Notes under the pieces: model-generated | The model's database searches: none | The model's input: the letters and a program-made list of their open reading frames with translations, nothing else | Told to the model about the DNA's origin: nothing | Position numbers and translations under genes: made by a program | NCBI GenBank assembly: GCA_019689695.1 | Contig: JADGHA010000080.1 | Coordinates: 1 to 12,115 of the forward strand | Length of the DNA stretch: 12,115 nt | Source of the DNA: Micromonosporaceae bacterium | GTDB taxonomy: Bacteria; Actinomycetota; Actinomycetes; Mycobacteriales; Micromonosporaceae | Direction of reading: 5' to 3' | Shown: piece by piece, positions 1 through 5,561 of the stretch | Layout of the letters: each line of letters starts with the position of its first letter | Position numbering within the stretch: position 1 is the stretch's first letter

Positions 1-537
1 GATCTGCTGCCGGGTGGCCGGCTTGGCGTGCAGGAACTCGGCGAACTCGTTCTGTGGCAGCAGCACGCAGGTGGTGAACTGCTCGTACGGCAGGCCGACC
101 GCGTCCAGCACGGCCTGTTCCATCTCGCCGGGCGTGCCGGCCAGCACCTCGCCCAGGTCGTCCGGGGACAGCCCGGTGTCGAACTTGGTCACGTCGAACC
201 CGGCCGGCAGCAGCTCCAGGCCGGCATGTGCGGTGGAGACCTTGCCCTTGGGGCTGCGCCGGACCACCCGGCTGGCCACGTACCGGGCGCCGGCCGACTC
301 GAACACCAGCCGGACGCGGGCCTCGTTCGCGGAGGGGGCGAGGGCGTTGGCGATGGCCTTGCGGTCACCCCAGCGCGGCACCGTGCCGTAGAGGGCGAAG
401 CAGATCGCGTCGAGCACCGTCGACTTGCCGGAGCCGGTCGGGCCGACCAGGGCGAAGAAGTCGGTGTCGGTGAAGTCGACGGTGGTCTCGTCCCGGAACA
501 CCGCGAACCCGGCCATGTCCAGCCGGAGTGGCCTCAC
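1..537 (-). CDS. sbcC: SbcC (Rad50-type) exonuclease ATPase subunit, N-terminal part, cut by left edge
   Basis: The frame runs open to the left edge and gives the first 179 residues of an SMC/Rad50-family ATPase. It starts MRPLRLDMAGFAVF, has a Walker A motif GPTGSGKST at residues 32-40 followed by VLDAICFALYG, and a Rad50/SbcC Q-loop LLPQNEFAEFL at 159-169. The coiled coil, zinc hook and C-terminal ATPase half lie outside the window. SbcC pairs with SbcD to form an ATP-dependent nuclease acting on hairpins and blocked double-strand ends. The start is GTG, overlapping the sbcD stop by 4 bp (GTGA), with AGGAGG (complement of 548-553) 10 nt upstream inside sbcD. The ATG seven codons further in would remove the first beta strand and is less likely. 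Identification is secure; completeness cannot be judged. Confidence 0.95.
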   Translation of the reverse strand, partial: MRPLRLDMAGFAVFRDETTVDFTDTDFFALVGPTGSGKSTVLDAICFALYGTVPRWGDRKAIANALAPSANEARVRLVFESAGARYVASRVVRRSPKGKVSTAHAGLELLPAGFDVTKFDTGLSPDDLGEVLAGTPGEMEQAVLDAVGLPYEQFTTCVLLPQNEFAEFLHAKPATRQQI

Positions 538-1679
538 GTGCTGTGCACCTCCTCGTAGAGCTCGTCGAACAGCGCCCGTACACCCTCGTCGGAGTGGCCG
601 ATGCTGTCCAGGTAGTCGGCGAACAGCTCGCGCGGCGAGCGGCCGGCCCGTGGCGCCGCGGTGGTGGAGGAGGCGGAGCCGGCGAGCATGTCCGGGTCGA
701 TCCGCACCTCGACGGCTCGGGGCAGCAGCCCCTGGACCTCCTCGCGCAGTCCGGCCCGCGGCTGCTCCCGGACGTACACCCGTAGCCACGCCTCACCGGT
801 ATCCATAGTGGATAGATCGTCGAGTGTGCCGCGTACGGTGCGTAGCGGCACCGCGGCGCTGATCGGCACGTCCCGGGTCTTCGCCGCGGTCTGCGCGGTC
901 ACCTCCACAATGGTCACCGACGGCGTGTTCTCCTCCTCGCCGAAGTCGACGGCGAGCGGGCTGCCGCAGTAGTGCACCGGGCAGGGCCCGACCACCTGCT
1001 GGCGGCGGTGCAAATGGCCCAGGGCGACGTAGTGCGCGCTGGCGGGGAATATCGTCGCCGGTACCGCGTACGCCTGCACGGTGTGCGCGTCGCGCTCGCC
1101 GCCGCCGGTCTTGGCGCCGACCACGGTGAGGTGCGCGGTGACGAGGTTGACGGTGCCCGCGCCGAACCCTCCACTGAGGACTTCGATGAGCCGGGCCAGG
1201 TGGTCGGTGTAGGTCTGGACCGCCTCCGCGGCGGTCAGCTCGAACATCTCGGTCGCGCGCACCGCGTACCGCTGGGAGAGGAAGGGGAGGGCGACCAGCC
1301 GCCACGCCTCGCCCGCGGCCGTGCTGCCCTCGAGGACGTGGTCCGCCGCGGAGCGGACGGTGCCGCGCAGCTGGATGCCTGCGGCGTCGGCCCACGGGCG
1401 CAGCGCGTCCAGGGCGGCGCCGTTGTCGTGGTTGCCGGCGATGGCGACCACGTCCGCGCCGGTGCCGCGCAGGGCGGACAGTGCCCGGGTGACGATCCTG
1501 GTCGCTTCGGGGGTGGGTGCGGCGGAGTCGAACAGGTCGCCGGCGACCAGGACCAAATCCGGCCGCTCGGCCCGGGCCACCTCCACCACCTCTCCGAGGA
1601 CCGCGATCTGCTCGGCGGTGCGCGACTGTCCCTTGAGGACCTTCCCGACGTGCCAGTCGGAGGTGTGCAGGATCTTCAT
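534..1679 (-). CDS. sbcD: SbcD, Mre11-type metallo-phosphoesterase nuclease subunit
   Basis: This 381-residue protein carries the calcineurin-like phosphoesterase motifs of the SbcD/Mre11 family in order: SDWHVGK (D8, H10), VAGDLFD (D48), GNHD (82-85), TAHL (H183) and GHLH (221-224). These are the expected ligands for a two-metal (typically manganese) site. The rest is the capping and SbcC-binding region, rich in charged residues near the end. Length matches the family. It is the middle gene of the herA-like/sbcD/sbcC operon: its ATG is 3 nt past the upstream stop, and its own stop overlaps the sbcC start. No good ribosome site precedes the ATG, so translation is probably coupled to the gene before it. 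Role: nuclease of the SbcCD complex that trims hairpins, misfolded DNA and protein-blocked ends. Confidence 0.96.
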   Translation of the reverse strand: MKILHTSDWHVGKVLKGQSRTAEQIAVLGEVVEVARAERPDLVLVAGDLFDSAAPTPEATRIVTRALSALRGTGADVVAIAGNHDNGAALDALRPWADAAGIQLRGTVRSAADHVLEGSTAAGEAWRLVALPFLSQRYAVRATEMFELTAAEAVQTYTDHLARLIEVLSGGFGAGTVNLVTAHLTVVGAKTGGGERDAHTVQAYAVPATIFPASAHYVALGHLHRRQQVVGPCPVHYCGSPLAVDFGEEENTPSVTIVEVTAQTAAKTRDVPISAAVPLRTVRGTLDDLSTMDTGEAWLRVYVREQPRAGLREEVQGLLPRAVEVRIDPDMLAGSASSTTAAPRAGRSPRELFADYLDSIGHSDEGVRALFDELYEEVHST

Positions 1680-1682
1680 CGG

Positions 1683-3425
1683 CTAGAACGGGATCTCGTC
1701 GTCGGGGGTGCCGGCGCCGTTGCCGGGGCGGCCGCCCACCACGGCGAACGGGTCGGCGGACTGCACGATGGACCGCAGCGTGTGCGACGGCGCGGCGCCG
1801 GCTTCGGCGACCCTTGTGGCCCAGGCGGGGAACGGGAACTCCACGCACAGCGGCACCGGGATGTCGGGCTGGTTGACGAACATCGTGCCGGGCCGGGCGA
1901 GCAACGCCCGCTGCCGGTGCGCCTGCGGCAGGAAGCCGTACTCCGGCCGGGCCGCCTCGGCCGGATCCAGCCGGCCGACCACCCGGACCGCCGAGTTGGT
2001 GACGACGCGCCGCTCCACCTCGCTGGCGGTCTGCTGGGCGCCGACCAGCACCACACCGAGCGAGCGGCCCCGCTCGGCGATGTCCAGCAGCACCTCCTTG
2101 ATCGGGCTGGACCCTTCCCGCGGCGCGTACTTGTTCAGCTCGTCGAGGACCACGAACAGCAGCGGCCGGGCGCTGCCCGCCTTCTCCTTGCGCTCGAACT
2201 CGGTCTTGAGCGTGACGCCGACCACGAACCGCTGCGCCCGGTCCGGCAGGTTGTGCAGGTCGACCACGCTCACCTGGGCGCTCGCCGCGGTATTGATCTC
2301 GTGCGGGCGGCGGGTGGCCAGGTCGCCCCGGATCAGCCGGGACAGGTCGCGCTTGCTGGCGATCAGCCGGCGGGCGAACGCGTTGATGGTGCCCTGGCCG
2401 ACCGCGGATCCGGTCCAGGCCCCGCGGGTCTCCTCGTCGCCCAGCTGCTCCACCAGGTAGTCGACCAGGTCGGAGTATCCGTTGAGGCGTACCCCGCCGA
2501 GGCTCACCCCGCCGCCGGCCGGCAGGGCGGCCCGGGCCAGCTGCGCGGCCACCGAGTGCACCACCATGGTGTACTGCTGGCGCTCGTCGTCGGCGTCGGC
2601 GAACACGTAGGGCAGCAGCCGGTCGGCGCAGAACTCGGCCAGCGTCCAGTAGAAGACGTCCACTCCGGACAGTCGGCTGCTGACGTCGGGGGTGCCGTTG
2701 GCGTCGCCTGGCCGCGGTGGCGCGTAGACCCGCACGTCGGGGAACGGCCCGGCGGGCAGCCCCAGCCGGGCGTACGCCGCCGTGGTGGCCTCGTCGAGGC
2801 GGGCGTTGGGATGGTCGAGGAAGAGCAGGTCCTCGCCCTTGACGTTGAAGATGAGCGCCTTGGTGTTGACCCCGTCCGCGCCGAGCACGCCGGAGCGGAA
2901 CACCGAGTAGAGCAGGAAGGTGGCGAAGCTGGTCTTGGTGGCCACGCCGGAGATGCCGGAGATGGAGACATGCGCGCCGCGGCTGCCGTCGAGGAAGTCC
3001 GCGTTGAGGAAGACCGGCGAGCCGTCCCGCCCGGTGCCGATCGGCAGCCGCTTCTCCATCCGGTCGAAGTGGAGCGCCGCGTCGCGCAGGTCGCCGCTGG
3101 CCCGGGACACCTCGGCGCCGGGCACCGGCGGCACGTAGACCTCCGGATCCACCCGCGTGGTGGTGACCTCGGCCGCCTCCTGGACCTGCGCGGGCAGCGT
3201 GCCGTCGGCGATGGCGAACACGTCGGAGTCGAACTGGGCGCCTTCATGGCGGGCCCGGACCTGGGTCACCACACCGGCGATGGTCACCGGGCCGTGGTCC
3301 GGCACGTCACGCTTGGTGACCACGACGTCGTCGAGCTGGAGGTAGCTGCCGGGCGCGACCGCCGTCCAGAACTGCAGTGGAGTGGCGTCCGCGGTGCCCA
3401 TCACCCTGCCCACCGGCTCCGACAT
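1683..3425 (-). CDS. HerA-like (HAS-barrel/DUF87) ATP-binding protein, probable DNA translocase
   Basis: A 580-residue P-loop ATPase of the HerA/FtsK superfamily. Residues about 2-58 resemble the N-terminal HAS-barrel (GRVMGTADATPLQFW...). The nucleotide site is VSISGISGVATKTSF near 153-167, an atypical Walker A. Walker B is LLFVVLDELNKY (422-433, D428/E429), followed by ERGRSLGVVLVGAQQ, the arginine-containing HerA motif. HerA proteins form hexameric rings that move along double-stranded DNA and work with NurA and Mre11-Rad50 in archaeal end resection. Here it heads an operon with sbcD and sbcC, which points to a related end-processing job; that is inference. The ATG at 3425 is chosen over an in-frame GTG 12 nt upstream because GGTGAGGAG lies just before it. 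An effector role in a defence system is not supported, since no nuclease or SIR2 partner is seen. Confidence 0.85.
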   Translation of the reverse strand: MSEPVGRVMGTADATPLQFWTAVAPGSYLQLDDVVVTKRDVPDHGPVTIAGVVTQVRARHEGAQFDSDVFAIADGTLPAQVQEAAEVTTTRVDPEVYVPPVPGAEVSRASGDLRDAALHFDRMEKRLPIGTGRDGSPVFLNADFLDGSRGAHVSISGISGVATKTSFATFLLYSVFRSGVLGADGVNTKALIFNVKGEDLLFLDHPNARLDEATTAAYARLGLPAGPFPDVRVYAPPRPGDANGTPDVSSRLSGVDVFYWTLAEFCADRLLPYVFADADDERQQYTMVVHSVAAQLARAALPAGGGVSLGGVRLNGYSDLVDYLVEQLGDEETRGAWTGSAVGQGTINAFARRLIASKRDLSRLIRGDLATRRPHEINTAASAQVSVVDLHNLPDRAQRFVVGVTLKTEFERKEKAGSARPLLFVVLDELNKYAPREGSSPIKEVLLDIAERGRSLGVVLVGAQQTASEVERRVVTNSAVRVVGRLDPAEAARPEYGFLPQAHRQRALLARPGTMFVNQPDIPVPLCVEFPFPAWATRVAEAGAAPSHTLRSIVQSADPFAVVGGRPGNGAGTPDDEIPF

Positions 3426-3582
3426 ACAGCTCCTCACCGACCCACCGGCAACTCCCTACCGCATCTTGCACCACTTGTACGACAGCCGGCCGCAACGCCA
3501 CGGCGTGGATGCGAGGTGGCACACCTTGCGCGCAGCTTTTCCACAGCCGGCGGCCGCCGTCCACAGACTTACCCACAGGCCG
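3426..3582. promoter_or_regulatory. Upstream region of the herA-like/sbcDC operon with DnaA-box-like repeats
   Basis: A 157-bp non-coding stretch lies between the stop of the reductase gene and the start of the herA-like gene. It must contain the repair operon's promoter if the operon is transcribed separately, but I see no convincing -35/-10 pair on the minus strand. I also see no actinobacterial SOS box (GAAC-N4-GTTC). It holds three plus-strand 9-mers resembling DnaA boxes: TTTTCCACA (3537-3545), CCGTCCACA (3557-3565) and TTACCCACA (3569-3577), around a palindromic GGCGGCCGCC (3549-3558). Confidence 0.4.
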
Positions 3583-4335
3583 TCAGGGGCGGGTGTAGCG
3601 CAGCAGCAGCGTTCCGTGGTCGTCGGCGAGGATGTGCCGCAGCGCGAACCGGGCCGGCGGGTGCCCGGCACCGGCGATGATGCGGTCCGCGCCCGGCCCG
3701 GCCAGCAGCGGGGAGACGGTCAGGTCGACCTCGTCCACCAGGCCGGCGGCGCTCAGCGCGCCGAACAGGTGCGGCCCGCCCTCGGAGAGCAGGTGGCGCA
3801 GTCCGCGTTCGGCCAGCCGCTCGACCCCGGCGGCCAGGTCGACCGCGCCGTCGCCGAGAGTCAGCACGTCGGCGACGGGCTCCAGGGCGGCCCGCCGGTC
3901 GGCCGGAGCGGCGGCGTGCGTCAGCACGATCGGGCGGACCGGCGCCTCGGCCAGGGCCGGGTTGCTGGCCATGAGGTCGAGCGCGCTGGAGACCACCACC
4001 AGGGTCGGGTACTCGGCCAGGCCGTGGGCCCGCCGCCAGCTGCGCCGGGCCCGGTCCAGGCGCAGTGCCTGGTAGCCCTCGTGGCGCAGCGTGCCGGCGC
4101 CGACCAGCAGGGCGTCGCAGAGCATGCGCAGCAGGCCGAACACCTTCAGGTCGGCGTCGCGTGGCAGGCCATGGGAGAACAGGCCGGCCGAGAAGCCGCC
4201 CACCTCGACCGCGCCGTCCACGCTGGTCACGAAGTTCATCCGCAGGTGGGTGCCGGCGCGGTCGCTCACCGCGTACGCCGCGGTGAGCGCTTCGTCGTCC
4301 AGGGGGCACGGGTCGGGCCAGAGCCGGTGGACCAT
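3583..4335 (-). CDS. RibD C-terminal-type (pyrimidine reductase family) protein
   Basis: This 250-residue protein has the RibD_C/dihydrofolate-reductase-like fold signatures: LRMNFVTSVDGAVEVGG (31-47), DALLVGAGTLRHEGY (74-88), LLSEGGPHLFGAL (182-194) and DEVDLTVSPLLAG (201-213). RibD_C reductases use NADPH to reduce the ribosyl side chain of a riboflavin pathway pyrimidine. This protein stands alone without the deaminase domain, and no riboflavin gene is near, so the true substrate is open; actinobacteria carry many such stand-alone paralogues. The ATG is preceded by TAAGG at about 8 nt, which overlaps the stop codon of the small cysteine-rich gene upstream. The 7-nt gap implies one transcript. 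Family assignment is firm, specific function is not. Confidence 0.85.
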   Translation of the reverse strand: MVHRLWPDPCPLDDEALTAAYAVSDRAGTHLRMNFVTSVDGAVEVGGFSAGLFSHGLPRDADLKVFGLLRMLCDALLVGAGTLRHEGYQALRLDRARRSWRRAHGLAEYPTLVVVSSALDLMASNPALAEAPVRPIVLTHAAAPADRRAALEPVADVLTLGDGAVDLAAGVERLAERGLRHLLSEGGPHLFGALSAAGLVDEVDLTVSPLLAGPGADRIIAGAGHPPARFALRHILADDHGTLLLRYTRP

Positions 4336-4342
4336 GCTCGCC

Positions 4343-4462
4343 TTACTCGCCGGCCGGCCCGGTCACCGGCTGGGTCGGGCCCGGTACCTTGTGCTGGCAG
4401 TCGCACCAGCTACGCCCGCGGCACTCGGCGTGCCGGCGGTCGCGGCATGCGGCACAGATCAT
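4343..4462 (-). CDS. Small cysteine-rich protein (CxxC...WCDCQH), putative metal-binding
   Basis: A 39-residue reading frame directly upstream of, and 7 nt from, the RibD_C-type gene. It begins MICAACRDRRHAEC and continues to SWCDCQHKVPG, ending TGPAGE and TAA. Cysteines at 3, 6, 14, 20 and 22 and histidines at 11 and 24 give a CxxC-x4-H-x2-C-x5-C-x-C-x-H arrangement, typical of a small zinc-binding knuckle. I recall short actinobacterial hypothetical proteins with the same WCDCQH ending but know no function for them. No Shine-Dalgarno sequence precedes the ATG and an in-frame TAG lies four codons upstream, so the start is well bounded. A -10-like TAGGCT sits 6 nt before the ATG, suggesting a leaderless transcript. 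The dense, ordered Cys/His pattern argues against chance. Confidence 0.68.
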   Translation of the reverse strand: MICAACRDRRHAECRGRSWCDCQHKVPGPTQPVTGPAGE

Positions 4463-4468
4463 TCCAGA

Positions 4469-4499
4469 AGCCTATGCAGGCCCACCGCGACTGAGGCAA
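4469..4499 (-). promoter_or_regulatory. Putative leaderless promoter of the small Cys-rich gene and reductase
   Basis: On the minus strand TTGCCT (complement of 4494-4499), a 19-nt spacer and TAGGCT (complement of 4469-4474) form a plausible sigma-70-type promoter. The TANNNT box ends exactly 6 nt before the ATG at 4462, so transcription would start at or next to the start codon, as in actinobacterial leaderless genes. The spacer is 1-2 nt longer than ideal. Confidence 0.45.
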
Positions 4500-4511
4500 G
4501 AATGGAGCACC

Positions 4512-5057
4512 ATGCCACGGCAGATCTACCAACTCAAGATCTCGCTGGCGGAGGTCACTCCGTCGGTGTGGCGCCGCGTGCTGGTGCCGGGCGGGTACAC
4601 GTTGGACCGGGTGCACCGCGTGATCCAGTACGCGATGGGCTGGCAGGGCTATCACCTGCACTCGTTCGACATTGACGGGGTCCAGTACGGCGAGCCGGAC
4701 CCGGACGGCGACCTGGTCCTGCGGGACGAGCTGGACACCCGGTTGGACGCGGTCGCCGCCAAAGGCGACCAGATGGTCTACACCTACGACTTCGGCGACT
4801 GGTGGGAGCACGAGGTCGTGGTGGAGGACGTCTTCCCGGCCGAGCCGGACGAGATCTACCCGGTCTGCGTGGCCGGCGCCCGCGCCTGCCCGCCGGAGGA
4901 CGTCGGCGGCGCCGACGGCTACGCGGAGTTCCTCGACGCGCTGGCCGACCCGGACCATCCGGAGCACGTGCAGATGCGCACCTGGATCGGCCGGCCGTTC
5001 GACCCGGCCCAGTTCGACCCCGGCCGGGTCACCACCCTGCTGCGGCGCCTGACCTGA
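4512..5057 (+). CDS. Plasmid pRiA4b ORF-3-like family protein
   Basis: A 181-residue protein matching the pRiA4b ORF-3 family through most of its length: YQLKISLAEVTPSVWRRVLVP (6-26), LDRVHRVIQYAMGWQGYHLHSF (31-52), YTYDFGDWWEHEVVVE (90-105) and YPVCVAGARACPPEDVGGADGYAEFL (116-141). The biochemical role of the family is not established; it is widespread in chromosomes, plasmids and near mobile DNA. The ATG at 4512 is chosen because homology starts at once and GGAG lies 4 nt upstream; the frame is open further upstream but encodes nothing family-like. It is divergent from the small Cys-rich gene with only 49 bp between starts. The last codons and stop fall in a short tandem repeat. Confidence 0.9.
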   Translation: MPRQIYQLKISLAEVTPSVWRRVLVPGGYTLDRVHRVIQYAMGWQGYHLHSFDIDGVQYGEPDPDGDLVLRDELDTRLDAVAAKGDQMVYTYDFGDWWEHEVVVEDVFPAEPDEIYPVCVAGARACPPEDVGGADGYAEFLDALADPDHPEHVQMRTWIGRPFDPAQFDPGRVTTLLRRLT

Positions 5058-5088
5058 CATCCCGGCAGCGGCGCCTGACCTGACATCC
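5042..5088. repeat. Tandem direct repeat, 21 bp x 2 with 26-bp period, over a gene end
   Basis: A 21-bp sequence beginning GCGGCGCCTGACC and ending TGACATCC occurs at 5042-5062 and again exactly at 5068-5088, separated by 5 nt. The first copy contains the last codons and the TGA stop of the pRiA4b ORF-3-like gene; the second is non-coding. The period is not a multiple of three. It looks like a slippage or short-homology duplication. Confidence 0.85.
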
Positions 5089-5346
5089 GCGCGGGCTGCC
5101 GGGACTCGTCGCCCGCGCAGCCGCCGGTCGGCGCCATCCGAACGTTCCACGGTCCCCAGCCTGGAGTGGGGAGGCTGATCCCCCGGCTTCGCGCGGGGCC
5201 GGGACGTCGTCCCTGCGAGCCGCCGAAGGCCGGACACCCCCACCCGTCGCGGTTCCGCTGGCCGGGTGCGCTGGCGCGGCAGCAACCTGTCCTCCGGACG
5301 GCAGGGGCGTGTTGCGGTATGTGCGGAATCGACTCCGATAACGAAA
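5058..5346. other. Gene-free stretch with small hairpins
   Basis: About 290 bp without a convincing gene on either strand. It contains the second copy of the tandem repeat, a short stem CAGCCT/AGGCTG (5157-5162 with 5172-5177, 9-nt loop), and a small stem GGGAC/GTCCC (5201-5205 with 5209-5213). Either stem could help end transcription of the pRiA4b ORF-3-like gene, but neither is followed by a T run. Near the right end an imperfect palindrome CGGAATCGACTCCG sits at 5324-5337. Open frames on the minus strand here encode low-complexity Arg/Gly/Pro-rich sequence and are judged chance. Confidence 0.5.
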
Positions 5347-5360
5347 TGGGAACGCTCCCA
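5347..5360. promoter_or_regulatory. CebR-type operator O1
   Basis: TGGGAACGCTCCCA matches the palindromic CebR/CelR operator TGGGAGCGCTCCCA of actinobacterial cellulose- and cellobiose-use genes at 13 of 14 positions. It ends 8 nt upstream of a TTGACA -35 box. Its centre is 53 bp from that of O2, close to five helical turns, so two repressor dimers would lie on the same face. Confidence 0.85.
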
Positions 5361-5368
5361 ATGGCCGC

Positions 5369-5397
5369 TTGACACCCTTCACAGCTCCCGGCACTCT
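5369..5397 (+). promoter_or_regulatory. Probable cebE promoter
   Basis: A perfect TTGACA (5369-5374), a 17-nt spacer and CACTCT (5392-5397) form the best promoter candidate. The -10 is poor except for the key A2 and T6. The predicted start near 5404 lies inside operator O2, which leaves a leader of about 158 nt before the cebE ATG. Placement between two operators supports the assignment. Confidence 0.6.
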
Positions 5398-5399
5398 CA

Positions 5400-5413
5400 T
5401 GGGAGCGCTCCCG
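5400..5413. promoter_or_regulatory. CebR-type operator O2
   Basis: TGGGAGCGCTCCCG matches the CebR operator at 13 of 14 positions (last A is G). It covers the predicted transcription start of the ceb operon, where a bound repressor would block initiation. Confidence 0.87.
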
Positions 5414-5561
5414 ATGTGACCAAGGCCGCAGCCGGGGGCCACGCAACAACCACCCCGCCGGACATGTCCCAACGCCTCACGGCGCTTCGCGACAGTGCTC
5501 CGTCCGGATCGCCGTGTGCACTTCTCACAACCCCATACACACGACCTGAGAGGGGTCAGGT

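Noticed and set aside
3426..3582. LexA/SOS box or origin of replication upstream of the repair operon
   Set aside because: No GAAC-N4-GTTC site is present, and three imperfect DnaA-like boxes without dnaA/dnaN neighbours are too few for oriC.
972..3680. 902-codon open frame on the plus strand
   Set aside because: It is the antisense of sbcD and the herA-like gene, with low-complexity Gly/Arg/Val/Asp-rich sequence typical of high-GC shadow frames; the minus-strand genes carry clear family motifs.
4389..4511. Longer N-terminus for the pRiA4b ORF-3-like protein
   Set aside because: The added 41 residues lack similarity to the family and overlap the small Cys-rich gene; a ribosome site fits the ATG at 4512.
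5029..5472. Minus-strand open frames in the gene-free stretch before cebE
   Set aside because: Several overlapping frames exist, none with recognisable domains, a good ribosome site or normal composition, and they cross the ceb operators.
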